Positions 17,298 through 25,576 of a stretch of 64,000 nucleotides of DNA are shown here, in pieces. Origin of the DNA: VRUE01 sp963716245 (lineage in GTDB: Bacteria; Actinomycetota; Thermoleophilia; Solirubrobacterales; 70-9); the NCBI GenBank assembly GCA_963716245.1, contig OY970300.1:2108001-2172000 (forward strand). Direction: 5' to 3'. Position numbers and translations under genes: made by a program. Within the stretch, counting starts at the first letter, position 1. Each line of letters opens with the position of its first letter. Below the pieces are notes generated by a model. The model was not told where the DNA came from. It saw only the letters and a program-made list of their open reading frames with translations, and made no database searches.

Positions 17298-19298
17298 TCA
17301 TCTGCCGCTCCACTTCGGGGTGCGCTTGGTGAGGAAGGCGGAGATGCCCTCCTTGGCGTCCTCGCTGCCGAAGGCGGTGGCGAAGCCGCGCTTCTCGGCC
17401 TCGATGCCGTCGTCGAGGTCTCCGTTGGCCGAGACGCGCTTGATCTGCTCGCGGGCGACCGGGGCTTGGGCGGCGAGCTTGCGGGCCCAGGTCAGGGCGC
17501 TCTCGAACAGCTCGTGGTCGGGCGCCACGCGGTTGACGAGGCCGAACTCGAGCGCCTCGTCAGCGAGGATCGCGTCGCCGACCAGGTTCATCTCCAGCGC
17601 CTTGTTCTCGCCCACCAGGCGCGGCAGGCGCTGGGTGCCGCCGAAGCCGGGAATGATCCCCAGTTTGATCTCGGGCTGACCGAAGACGGCCGCCTCGGCG
17701 CCGATCCTCACGTCGCAGGCCATCGCCAGCTCGCAGCCGCCGCCGAAGGCGATCGAGTTGACCGCCGCGATCGTGGCGACGCTGTCGGAGCCGAGGTCGC
17801 GCAGCAGCGCGTGGGCGGTGTGGATCAGCTCCTCGCCGCCCGCCTCGTCCATATGGGTGAACGCCTTGATGTCGGCGCCCGCTGAGAAGACGACCGGGAT
17901 CGAGGAGGCGATCACCATCGCCCCCACTCCGTCCGCAGCCTTGACCTTCTCCCAAACCGTGCCGAGGTCGCGGATCACGTCGGGTGAGATCGCGTTCATC
18001 GGCGCGTTGGCGAGCCAGGCGATCGCCACGCCGCCACGCGTCTCCAGCTTCACCGTCTCGGCCTGCTCGCCCTCGTCGGGCTGCGGGTAGGGATAGAAGC
18101 CCTGCCCCGATTTCAGCCCGTGACGCCCCTGCGCGACCAGTCGCTTCAGGGTGACGGGCGGCGCGAAGCGCTCGCCGTACTTCTCCTCGAGCTGCTCGAT
18201 CCGCTCCAGCACCGAGTCGAGTCCCTCCAGGTCGGCTTTCCAGAACGGTGGGAAGAGCCCCCTGCGCGGGTCGAGCCCGGCGCCGGCCATCATCCCGAGG
18301 TCGATGTCGCGGACCGAGCAGACGCCCTCCTCGACCAGGAGGCAGGCCTCGATCAGCGCCCGGCCGGTGAACATCGCGACCAGCTCCTCGGCGTCGGGCT
18401 CGGCGTCGCCGGGGGTCGTCTGCTCGCCGTCCTTGAAGAATCCCTCGCCGCCGCTCTTCGCCCCGAGCTTGCCTTCGCCGACCAGCTTCTGCAGGCCCTT
18501 GTGGACGTAGAAGCCCTCGCCGTAGGAGTCGGCGAGGTGCTCGGCGACGTGCAGCACCGTGTCGAGGCCGAGCAGGTCGGTGAGGAAGAACGGCCCCATC
18601 GGCGCCACCTTGGCGGCGGCGATCGCCTCGTCGATCGCCTTCAGCGACAGCCCTTGCTCTTCCTGGGCGCGCCAGATCTCGCCGATCGTCGCCATCAGGA
18701 TCCGGTTCACGACGAAGCCGGGCACCTCCCCGCAGACGATCGGCTGCTTGCGGATCGCCTGGGCGAAGTTGTAGGCGGCGGTCGCGGTCTCGCGCGAGGT
18801 GTCCTCGCCGGCGACGACCTCGACCAGCGGCATCACCGAGGCGGGATAGAAGAAGTGGAAGCCGACCACCTTGTCCGGCCGCAGGGTCGCTTCGCCGATC
18901 TCGGCGATCGAGAGCGAAGAGGTGTTGGAGGAGAGGATCGCGTGCCCGGGCGTGACGGCGTCGAGCTCGCGGAAGACCGCCTGCTTGATCTCCATCCGCT
19001 CCGGCACGGCCTCGACCACGAAGTCGACGTCGCCGAACTCCTCGTAGCTCGTCGCCCCGGCGATCAGACCCATCACCTCGGCGAGGCGGGCGTCCGCCTG
19101 GTCCTGCGTCAGCTTCTCCTTCTTGACGAGGCGGCTCAGCTGGCCCTCGGTGACGGCACGGGCTTTCTCCACCGCGGCATCGACGAACCTCTGGTCGATG
19201 TCCTTGACGACGACGGGGATGTCGGCGGCAGCGATCGCCTGTGCGATCTCACCGCCCATGGTGCCGCCGCCGACGACGGCGGCCTTGGAAACGAACAT
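17298..19298 (-). CDS. 3-hydroxyacyl-CoA dehydrogenase / enoyl-CoA hydratase fusion, reversed order
   Basis: 666-aa two-step beta-oxidation enzyme. Residues 1-about 400 are the NAD-dependent dehydrogenase: GGGTMGG dinucleotide loop, SSNTSSLSI, and the catalytic His in VGFHFFYPA. A duplicated C-terminal domain (GFYVHKG, GQGFYPYP) follows. Residues about 420-660 are a crotonase: SAGADIKAF oxyanion hole, FGGGCELAMACD and GQPEIKLGIIPG with both catalytic Glu residues. FadB/FadJ carry the hydratase first; here it is last. There is no thiolase next to it. The ATG has GGAGGAAT upstream. It should degrade acyl-CoAs in the cytosol. Confidence 0.92.
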   Translation of the reverse strand: MFVSKAAVVGGGTMGGEIAQAIAAADIPVVVKDIDQRFVDAAVEKARAVTEGQLSRLVKKEKLTQDQADARLAEVMGLIAGATSYEEFGDVDFVVEAVPERMEIKQAVFRELDAVTPGHAILSSNTSSLSIAEIGEATLRPDKVVGFHFFYPASVMPLVEVVAGEDTSRETATAAYNFAQAIRKQPIVCGEVPGFVVNRILMATIGEIWRAQEEQGLSLKAIDEAIAAAKVAPMGPFFLTDLLGLDTVLHVAEHLADSYGEGFYVHKGLQKLVGEGKLGAKSGGEGFFKDGEQTTPGDAEPDAEELVAMFTGRALIEACLLVEEGVCSVRDIDLGMMAGAGLDPRRGLFPPFWKADLEGLDSVLERIEQLEEKYGERFAPPVTLKRLVAQGRHGLKSGQGFYPYPQPDEGEQAETVKLETRGGVAIAWLANAPMNAISPDVIRDLGTVWEKVKAADGVGAMVIASSIPVVFSAGADIKAFTHMDEAGGEELIHTAHALLRDLGSDSVATIAAVNSIAFGGGCELAMACDVRIGAEAAVFGQPEIKLGIIPGFGGTQRLPRLVGENKALEMNLVGDAILADEALEFGLVNRVAPDHELFESALTWARKLAAQAPVAREQIKRVSANGDLDDGIEAEKRGFATAFGSEDAKEGISAFLTKRTPKWSGR

Positions 19299-19386
19299 TG
19301 GCTTGCGATTCCTCCAGATCGGGGACGGCGCAAGGCTATAGAGGCCGGCTCAAGCCGAGCCCTTCGCCCGCCGATAAGTCCCTTCT

Positions 19387-19896
19387 ATGCGCAGGGGCAT
19401 GGCGATTCTCTCGGTGGTGTGCGCGCTCGCGGCGGGCGCCCTGCCCGGCGCGGTGCCAGCGACCGCTGCCATGCCCGAGGCGCGCCTGCTCCCGGGCGGC
19501 CGTGCGATCCCACCGCCCTCCGCCCCGCCCGCGGTCAAGCAGATGATCCGTGCGGCCAACCACATCCGCCGGCGTCCCTACCGCTGGGGCGGCGGCCACC
19601 GCAACTGGGGCTCGCGCGGCTACGACTGCTCGGGCTCGGTCAGCTACGTCCTGCACGCCGCCGGACTGCTCGATTCCCCGCTCGACTCGACCGGCTTCAT
19701 GCGCTGGGGCGGCGGCGGTCCCGGCAGCTGGGTCCGGATCTACGCCAACCGCGAACACGTCTTCATGGCGATCGCCGGCCTGCGCTGGGACACCTCGGCG
19801 ACCGACGAAGGCGACGGCCACGGCCCCGGCTGGAGCGAGGAGATGCGCCCGACCGGCGGATTCCGCATCCGCCACCCGCTCGGCCTGCTGCGCTAG
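19387..19896 (+). CDS. Secreted NlpC/P60-like protein
   Basis: 169 aa. Signal peptide (residues 1-28), then a papain-like NlpC/P60 core: RPYRWGGGHRNWGSRGYDCSGS with the nucleophile Cys81, and REHVFMAIAG with His124. The domain is compact and the third triad residue is not obvious. The family cuts gamma-D-Glu-diaminopimelate peptide links in the wall. TAAGTC is 6 nt before the ATG and there is no ribosome site. Divergent from the beta-oxidation gene. Confidence 0.82.
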   Translation: MRRGMAILSVVCALAAGALPGAVPATAAMPEARLLPGGRAIPPPSAPPAVKQMIRAANHIRRRPYRWGGGHRNWGSRGYDCSGSVSYVLHAAGLLDSPLDSTGFMRWGGGGPGSWVRIYANREHVFMAIAGLRWDTSATDEGDGHGPGWSEEMRPTGGFRIRHPLGLLR

Positions 19897-19946
19897 CTGA
19901 CGCTCCGAAGACCGATTCGCCGCTGGACAAGCCCTGCCAGCCAGGC

Positions 19947-19962
19947 TTGTACGACGGTACAA
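19947..19962. promoter_or_regulatory. TTGTAC-N4-GTACAA dyad upstream of glnN
   Basis: Perfect 6-bp arms around GACG, 110 nt before the glutamine synthetase start. A protein-binding site is plausible; the regulator is unknown. Confidence 0.35.
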
Positions 19963-20072
19963 AGGCATCTGCTGCGCTCTGCCATTAGGCTTTTTCGACC
20001 CTTAGGAAGTAGACCGGCAACCGACGCGCCCGCCGACCGAGGGCGCCGCAGAGTGGGAGATCGAACAAGCAG

Positions 20073-22217
20073 ATGACTCGTATCCGCCAGCAGAATGTGA
20101 CCGCCGCGCAGTGGAGCTCCAACGGGGAGGCCCTCGGCGCCCTCGACCTGACGCTCCCCGAGAACAACCCGTTCGGCGCGAACGTCTTCTCGATCGCCGA
20201 GCAGCGCGACCGCCTGCCCGCCGACGTCTTCGAGAAGCTGCAGAAGACGCTGGAGGACGGCGAGGCGCTCGACCCGAGCCTGGCCGATGCGGTCGCCGAG
20301 GCGATGAAGGAATGGGCGCTGGAGAAGGGCGCGACCCACTTCACCCACTGGTTCCAGCCGCTGACCGGCTCGACCGCCGAGAAGCACGACTCCTTCTTCG
20401 AGCCCGCCGAGGAGGGCACCGCCCTCGCCGGCTTCTCCGGCAAGGAGCTGATCCAGGGCGAGCCCGACGCCTCCTCGTTCCCGACCGGCGGCGTCCGCGC
20501 CACCTTCGAGGCGCGCGGCTACACCGCCTGGGACCCGACCTCCCCCGCCTTCGTCCTCGAGAACCCAAACGGCGCGCTGCTCTGCATCCCGACCGCCTTC
20601 GCCTCCTGGACCGGCGAGGCGCTCGACGCCAAGATCCCGCTGCTGCGCTCGATGGACGCCCTCTCGCGCTCGGCGATCAAGGCGCTCCGCCTGCTCGGCG
20701 ACAGCGAGAGCCAGCGCGTCTTCACCACGGTCGGTCCCGAGCAGGAGTACTTCCTGATCGACGAGCAGTACTACTTCGAGCGGCCCGACCTGATCTCCAC
20801 CGGCCGCACCCTGTTCGGCGCCCAGCCGCCGAAGGGCCACGAGCTCGACGACCACTACTTCGGCTCGATCCCCGAGCGGATCCTCGCCTGCATGCTCGAG
20901 GCGGAGCTGGAGATGCGCAAGCTCGGCATCCCGGTCAAGACCCGTCACAACGAGGTCGCGCCGAACCAGTACGAGATCGCGCCGATCTTCGAGAACTCGA
21001 ACGTCGGCTCCGACCATCAGCAGCTGCTGATGCGCACGCTCGAAAACGTCGCCCGCCGCTATGGGCTCGTCTGCCTGCTACACGAGAAGCCGTTCGCCGG
21101 CGTCAACGGCTCGGGCAAGCACAACAACTGGTCGATGGGGACCGACACCGGGACCAACCTGCTCGACCCGGGCGACACGCCGGCCGACAACGCGCACTTC
21201 CTGTTCTTCTGCGCGGCGGTGATCCAGGCGGTCAACAAGCACCAGGGCCTGCTGCGCGCCTCGGTCGCCAACATCGGCCAGGACCACCGCCTCGGCGCCA
21301 ACGAGGCGCCGCCGGCGATCATCTCGATCTTCCTCGGCGCCGAGCTGTCGAAGGTCTTCGAGGCGATCTCGACCGGCGAGGGCGACCCGCACACGCCCGC
21401 CTCCTTCCTCGAGCTGGGCGCGACGGTGCTGCCGGCGCTGCCGATGCACGGCGGCGACCGCAACCGCACCTCCCCGTTCGCCTTCACCGGCAACAAATTC
21501 GAGTTCCGGGCGCTGGGGTCGAGCATGTCGCTCGCCTTCCCCAACACGGTGCTCAACACGATCGTCGCCGAGGCGATCGACGAGCTGGCCGACGAGCTGG
21601 AGGCACGGACCAGCGCCGGCACGGAAAGCGCCGCCGCGGTGATCGAGGTGGTGAAGGAGTCCTACCTCGCCAACAAGCAGGTCATCTTCGACGGCGACAA
21701 CTACTCCGAGGAGTGGCACGCCGAGGCCGAGCAGCGCGGCCTGAAGAACCTGAAGACGACTCCCGACGCCCTGCCCGAGGTGCTCTCCGAGCAGACCGTC
21801 GGCGCCTTCGACCGCTACGACGTGCTCTCCAAGCGCGAGCTGGAGTCCCGCTACGAGGTCTGGGTCGAGCAGTACTGGCTGCGCGCCAACATCGAGGCGG
21901 AGACCACGTTCTCGATCGCCAAGACGAAGATCCTGCCGGCCGCCCTGTGCTACCTGGCGCTGATCGGCGAGTCGGGCGTGTCCTCGATCGAGGGCGAGGT
22001 CCGCGGACTGGTCGACGAGCTGGTCGCCGCCCTCGGCGAGCTGGAGACGGCCAACGCCGACCCCGGCCTCGAGGGCATGGAGATGGCGATCCACGCCCGC
22101 GACAAGCAGCTCGCCGCAATGGCGAGCGTCCGCGAGGCCGCCGACAAGCTGGAGCGGGTCATTCCCGACGACATGTGGCCGCTGCCGAAGTACGAGGAGA
22201 TGCTCTTCATCAAGTAG
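20073..22217 (+). CDS. glnN: Glutamine synthetase type III
   Basis: 714 aa, the length of the GSIII class (types I and II are 350-470). It makes glutamine from glutamate, ammonia and ATP in the cytosol. Diagnostic segments are THFTHWFQPLTGSTAEKHDSF, NPNGALLCIPTAF-like (ENPNGALLCIPT), TVGPEQEYFLID, TRHNEVAPNQYEIAP, NGSGKHNNWSMGTD and GDRNRTSPFAFTGNKFEFR. There is no adenylylation-type C-terminus as in GSI-beta, so control is presumably transcriptional or by P-II. It stands alone, with a possible operator upstream (19947). Confidence 0.95.
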   Translation: MTRIRQQNVTAAQWSSNGEALGALDLTLPENNPFGANVFSIAEQRDRLPADVFEKLQKTLEDGEALDPSLADAVAEAMKEWALEKGATHFTHWFQPLTGSTAEKHDSFFEPAEEGTALAGFSGKELIQGEPDASSFPTGGVRATFEARGYTAWDPTSPAFVLENPNGALLCIPTAFASWTGEALDAKIPLLRSMDALSRSAIKALRLLGDSESQRVFTTVGPEQEYFLIDEQYYFERPDLISTGRTLFGAQPPKGHELDDHYFGSIPERILACMLEAELEMRKLGIPVKTRHNEVAPNQYEIAPIFENSNVGSDHQQLLMRTLENVARRYGLVCLLHEKPFAGVNGSGKHNNWSMGTDTGTNLLDPGDTPADNAHFLFFCAAVIQAVNKHQGLLRASVANIGQDHRLGANEAPPAIISIFLGAELSKVFEAISTGEGDPHTPASFLELGATVLPALPMHGGDRNRTSPFAFTGNKFEFRALGSSMSLAFPNTVLNTIVAEAIDELADELEARTSAGTESAAAVIEVVKESYLANKQVIFDGDNYSEEWHAEAEQRGLKNLKTTPDALPEVLSEQTVGAFDRYDVLSKRELESRYEVWVEQYWLRANIEAETTFSIAKTKILPAALCYLALIGESGVSSIEGEVRGLVDELVAALGELETANADPGLEGMEMAIHARDKQLAAMASVREAADKLERVIPDDMWPLPKYEEMLFIK

Positions 22218-22229
22218 CGCCGCGAGAGC

Positions 22230-22337
22230 GTTCCGGCCCGCGGGTCCTGTCGCGGCGGCCCTCCCCCATGTGCTCGGGCGCCTTCGGCGTCCTGCGCTAT
22301 GGGGGACCCCCGCCACCGCGCCACCCGCGGGAGGAAC
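22230..22337. terminator. 108-nt imperfect hairpin between convergent genes
   Basis: Outer arm GTTCCGGCCCGCGGGT (22230-22245) pairs with 22323-22337. Inside, CGCGG (22251-22255) pairs with CCGCG, and TCCCCCAT (22262-22269) with ATGGGGGA (22299-22306). The apex holds GGCGCCTTCGGCGTCC. It sits between glnN and the oppositely facing P450 gene and likely terminates both. No other function seen in the 199-nt gap. Confidence 0.55.
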
Positions 22338-22416
22338 GGCTGCGGCTGAGCTGGTGCGGGACGAAGGCTTTGCGGCTGGCCTCGTTAGCTTCGACGGGAG
22401 TCGTTGCGGTTGGTTC

Positions 22417-23901
22417 TCAGGCTCTGGGCAGGACGCGCATTTTCAGGCCGCCCTTGGGTGAGAGGGTGGGCATCTGGCGGACGGTCATGGTGCGGCCGGG
22501 GAGGGCGTCCAGGCGCAGGTGCTGGAGCAACATGGTGGCGACCAGCTTCACCTCGGTCTGGCCGAAGCGCTTGCCGATGCAGATCCGGCTGCCGCCGCCG
22601 AAGGGGACGTAGGCGCCGCGCGGCAGCGCGGCCTTGCGCTCGCGCGTGAAGCGCTCGGGGATGAACGCCTCGGGGTCGGGGAAGACCTCGGGGATGCGGT
22701 GACTCGCCCAGGAGCAGTAGTTGACGTAGGAGCCGCGGCTGACGTGGTGCCCGCCGAACTCGAAGTCGCGGACCGCGCGCCGCGGGCCGATCCAGGCCGG
22801 CGGGTAGAGCCGCAGCACCTCGTCGAGCACCATGTCGAGGTAGGGCATCCGCCGCTCGAGCCGGTCGATGTCTGGGGGCTCGCCACCCAGGACCTCGTCT
22901 TGCTCGGCCTGCAGCCGCGCGACCACGTCGGGATGGCGGGCCAGCTCGTGCATCATGAAGGTCAGGGTCGAGGTCGAGGTGTCGTGGCCGGCGAACATCA
23001 GGGTCATCGCCTGGTCGCGAATCTCCTTGTCGGAGAAGCCCTCGCCCGCCTCGTCCCGCACCCCGACTAGCAGGCTGAGGATGTCCATCTTGTCGGGGTC
23101 CGGCTCGGCGCGCCGGTGGGCGATCTCCCCGTAGACGATCTCGTCGAGGATCGCCCGCGAGGCGACCATCTTCGACCACGGCGACCCGGGCCCGCGCAGC
23201 AGTCGCAGGTGGAAGTCGATCCCGTAGAAGCCGAGCGCGCGCTCGAAGTGCTCGGCCGCGGCGGCGCCTTTGCCGGCCTCGTCGGGGTCGAGGCCGAGCA
23301 GCGCCCGCATCGCGATCCGCATCGCCAACCCGCGCATCCACTCGTAGACGTCGACCGCATCCCCTGGGTGCAGCGACGCGATCGCCGGGGCGGCCTCCGC
23401 GACCATCGCGGCCACCGCAGCCGCGACCTGCTCGCGGTGGAAGGCCGGCATCATGATCTCGCGCGCACGGTCGTGGTAGGCGTCGTCGATCGTCAGCAGG
23501 CCGTCGCCGAGCAGCGGGATCAGGTCGCCGAAGCTCGACTCGCGCCAGTGGAAGTTTTCGGGGTGCGCGACCGTGACGAAGTGGTTGGCCTCCGCGCCGA
23601 TCATGAACACGACCGGGTGGTGGAGCAGCCGAGCGCTGAAGATTGGGCCGTACTCCTCGTAGAGCGAGAGGATCATCGGCAGCGGATCGTGCGCCGCCTG
23701 GCGCGTGCGGGCGACGCTGAAGTCGAGCGGCCCGGGCGGATAGCCGCCGTCGCGCCTCACCCGCCACTCGGCGCGCAGGTCTTCCGCGAGGCGGCGAGCC
23801 GGGCTGTCGCTCAGCTTGAGCGGCGGCGGCACGCGCCGCGCCGGCGAGGGGGCGGTTGCGCTCGTCACGCGCCCCATAGTAGTTGGCTGGCTGGCCAACA
23901 T
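22417..23901 (-). CDS. Cytochrome P450 monooxygenase
   Basis: 494 aa (486 if Met9 at 23877 is used). Heme-thiolate oxygenase. I-helix AGHDTST, K-helix ExxR in DEVLRLYPP, PERF, and the heme loop FGGGSRICIGKRF with the Cys ligand are all intact. The heme loop and the long N-terminus resemble the eukaryote-like (CYP4/CYP102-type) bacterial P450s that act on fatty acids or other hydrophobic substrates; the real substrate is unknown. No membrane anchor and no ferredoxin or reductase gene nearby. A palindrome (23882-23899) covers the start region. Confidence 0.93.
   Translation of the reverse strand: MLASQPTTMGRVTSATAPSPARRVPPPLKLSDSPARRLAEDLRAEWRVRRDGGYPPGPLDFSVARTRQAAHDPLPMILSLYEEYGPIFSARLLHHPVVFMIGAEANHFVTVAHPENFHWRESSFGDLIPLLGDGLLTIDDAYHDRAREIMMPAFHREQVAAAVAAMVAEAAPAIASLHPGDAVDVYEWMRGLAMRIAMRALLGLDPDEAGKGAAAAEHFERALGFYGIDFHLRLLRGPGSPWSKMVASRAILDEIVYGEIAHRRAEPDPDKMDILSLLVGVRDEAGEGFSDKEIRDQAMTLMFAGHDTSTSTLTFMMHELARHPDVVARLQAEQDEVLGGEPPDIDRLERRMPYLDMVLDEVLRLYPPAWIGPRRAVRDFEFGGHHVSRGSYVNYCSWASHRIPEVFPDPEAFIPERFTRERKAALPRGAYVPFGGGSRICIGKRFGQTEVKLVATMLLQHLRLDALPGRTMTVRQMPTLSPKGGLKMRVLPRA
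23882..23899. promoter_or_regulatory. GTTGGC-N6-GCCAAC palindrome at the P450 start
   Basis: Perfect 6-bp arms, overlapping the first ATG of the P450 gene and lying in the leader if Met9 is the start. Possible operator. Confidence 0.4.
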
Positions 23902-23911
23902 GGCGGTGCGT

Positions 23912-23946
23912 GGCGCCTTTCTCGGAATATGTACGAGAAACGCGCC
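23912..23946. terminator. Extended dyad after rlmN
   Basis: GGCGC-c-TTTCTCG (23912-23924) pairs with CGAGAAA-c-GCGCC (23934-23946), loop GAATATGTA. It begins 10 nt after the rlmN stop and also carries, on the minus strand, a TACATA that may serve as the P450 -10. Confidence 0.5.
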
Positions 23947-23956
23947 AAGGGTCGCA

Positions 23957-24934
23957 TCAGGCGGTGGCCGCGAGCTGTCCGCACGCCGCGTCGATGTCCC
24001 GGCCGCGGGTGAGGCGGACGGTGGCGGGGATCCGGTGCTCGGCGAGGATCGCCCTGAATCGCTCGATCTGCTCCGGCGGGGAGCCGGCGTAGGCGCCGGT
24101 CGGGTTGTAGGGGATCAGGTTGACCTTGTAGCCGCGCGGATCGAGCAGGGCGGCGAGCTCGCGAGCGTGCTCAGGCAGGTCGTTGACGCCGTCGAGCATC
24201 ACGTACTCGACGAAGACCTTGCGCCGGCGGCGGGCGCGGTAGCGCTCGCAGGCGGCCAGCACCTCGGCCAGCGGGTAGCGCTCGTTGACCGGCATCAGCT
24301 GCGAGCGCAGCCCGTCGTTCGGCGCATGCAGCGATAGCGCCAGGGAGAGCGGCATCTCGCACTCCGCCAGCCGGTCGATCCCCGGCACCCAGCCGACCGT
24401 CGAGACCGCCGTCCGGCGGTGCGTGACGCCGAGGTCGGGGAGCGCCTCGCAGGCGGCCAGCACCGCGTCGAGGTTCATCGTCGGCTCCCCCATGCCCATG
24501 AAGACGACGTGGTCGATCGGTTCGACGCGCCGGAAGTGGAGCGCCTGGTCGAGGATCTCGTCGGCGCTGAGGTTGCGGCCGAACTTCATCTGCCCGGTGG
24601 CGCAGAAGGTGCAGGTGAGCGGGCAGCCGGACTGCGAGGAGAGGCAGACGGAGTGCCGACCGTCGCGGTAGCGCATCAGCACCGCCTCGAGCGGACGCCC
24701 GTCGGCCGTGTCGAAGAGCGCCTTGACGGTCCCGTCGTCGGACTTCGCCTCGGCGCGAACGGTGAGAGTGGACAGCGGGACCGCCCCGGCCAGCCGCTCG
24801 CGCAGCCCCGCCGGCAGGTTGGTCATCTCCCCGTAGGAGCGCGCCCCGCGCGCCACCCACTCCCAGACCTGGGCCGCGCGGTAGGCAGGCTCGCCGGCCT
24901 CGGCCAGCGCTCGATCCAGGAGCACGCGATCCAT
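23957..24934 (-). CDS. rlmN: 23S rRNA A2503 / tRNA A37 C2-methyltransferase
   Basis: 325-aa radical SAM enzyme methylating adenine C2. The cluster motif is CTFCATG (CxxxCxxC across SGCPLTCTFC). GMGEP, SLHAPND and the essential C-terminal Cys in DIDAACGQL are present. The internal methyl-carrier Cys lies in this conserved C-terminal region. Start at ATG 24934, with TACGCT 6 nt upstream (leaderless pattern). The frame extends to 24997, but that part runs through the palindrome at 24951-25000 and is not family sequence. Confidence 0.95.
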   Translation of the reverse strand: MDRVLLDRALAEAGEPAYRAAQVWEWVARGARSYGEMTNLPAGLRERLAGAVPLSTLTVRAEAKSDDGTVKALFDTADGRPLEAVLMRYRDGRHSVCLSSQSGCPLTCTFCATGQMKFGRNLSADEILDQALHFRRVEPIDHVVFMGMGEPTMNLDAVLAACEALPDLGVTHRRTAVSTVGWVPGIDRLAECEMPLSLALSLHAPNDGLRSQLMPVNERYPLAEVLAACERYRARRRRKVFVEYVMLDGVNDLPEHARELAALLDPRGYKVNLIPYNPTGAYAGSPPEQIERFRAILAEHRIPATVRLTRGRDIDAACGQLAATA

Positions 24935-24940
24935 GCAGCG

Positions 24941-24946
24941 AGCGTA
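24941..24946 (-). promoter_or_regulatory. -10-like TACGCT of leaderless rlmN
   Basis: TACGCT on the minus strand, 6 nt before the rlmN ATG, directly downstream of the large palindrome. Confidence 0.4.
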
Positions 24947-24950
24947 GCGG

Positions 24951-25000
24951 GACGTGCCGCCTATTAGGTGCCCATAGTGGCACCTAATAGGCGGCACGTC
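24951..25000. repeat. Perfect 22-bp inverted repeat with 6-nt loop
   Basis: Arms 24951-24972 and 24979-25000 are perfectly complementary around CATAGT. It starts 9 nt after the stop of the DUF4234 gene and ends 16 nt before rlmN. It can end transcription of the upstream gene. Its perfection and internal CCTATTAGG half-palindrome are unusual for a plain terminator. Confidence 0.75.
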
Positions 25001-25009
25001 CTCCGGGGC

Positions 25010-25537
25010 TTACGGCGCGGGGGGCTGCTGCTCGGGGGCGCCGGGCGGCGTCTGCTGCTCGCCTTCGCGCTGCTGACCCGGCAGCGGCGGGGGCATCTGG
25101 TCCCCGGGCGGTGGGGGCAGCTCCTGGCCGGGCAGCGCCTCCGCCTCCTGGCGCCAGACGTCGTTCAGCGCAACCTGCATATAGGCCCACATACCGGGTG
25201 CGAGGAGGAAGTAGAGGAGCAGGGCGATCCAGCCGTTGAGCGGCTCCTGGCCGGCGAGGCGGGAGGCGCCCTGGATGCGCTTCGTCCCGCGCCAGTAGCT
25301 GACCAGAGCCGGGACGACGATCAGCCCGCCCGGGAACAGCGCCAGCACCGAGTTCGTCGGGCTCTGACCGAGGTCGTAGCCTTTTGCCTGGCCGTAGTCG
25401 CGCAGCTCGCGGTTGACGCGGTACCACCAGACGAGGTGGTAGATGCCGAGCGTGACGATCGGCAGCAGCGCCACCGCCCACGGGCTGCGGATCTTCACCT
25501 GGTCCTGCGTGCCGCGGATGTTCATCTCGTAGGCCAT
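25010..25537 (-). CDS. DUF4234-type membrane protein
   Basis: 175 aa. The DUF4234 core spans residues 15-125: RSPWAVALLPIVTLGIYHLVWWYRVNREL-type first helix, then further membrane segments (LFPGGLIVVPALVSYW; LNGWIALLLYFLLAPGMWAYMQ). The last 45 residues are a Pro/Gln-rich tail (ELPPPPGDQMPPPLPGQQ), probably cytosolic and disordered. Function unknown; members are small inner-membrane proteins, often with oligomeric partners. Upstream CTCCGT/GGAGGTTCC gives a good ribosome site. Confidence 0.85.
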   Translation of the reverse strand: MAYEMNIRGTQDQVKIRSPWAVALLPIVTLGIYHLVWWYRVNRELRDYGQAKGYDLGQSPTNSVLALFPGGLIVVPALVSYWRGTKRIQGASRLAGQEPLNGWIALLLYFLLAPGMWAYMQVALNDVWRQEAEALPGQELPPPPGDQMPPPLPGQQREGEQQTPPGAPEQQPPAP

Positions 25538-25576
25538 GGAACCTCCGTTGTCTGGGGCGGCCGGGCTACGACGACA

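Noticed and set aside
9300..17300. Integrated prophage or conjugative element
   Set aside because: No integrase, capsid, relaxase, tRNA end or attachment-site duplication was seen; only secreted-protein genes with unusual composition.
24951..25000. CRISPR repeat or insertion-sequence end
   Set aside because: Single palindrome without repeats or spacers, and no transposase or target-site duplication nearby.
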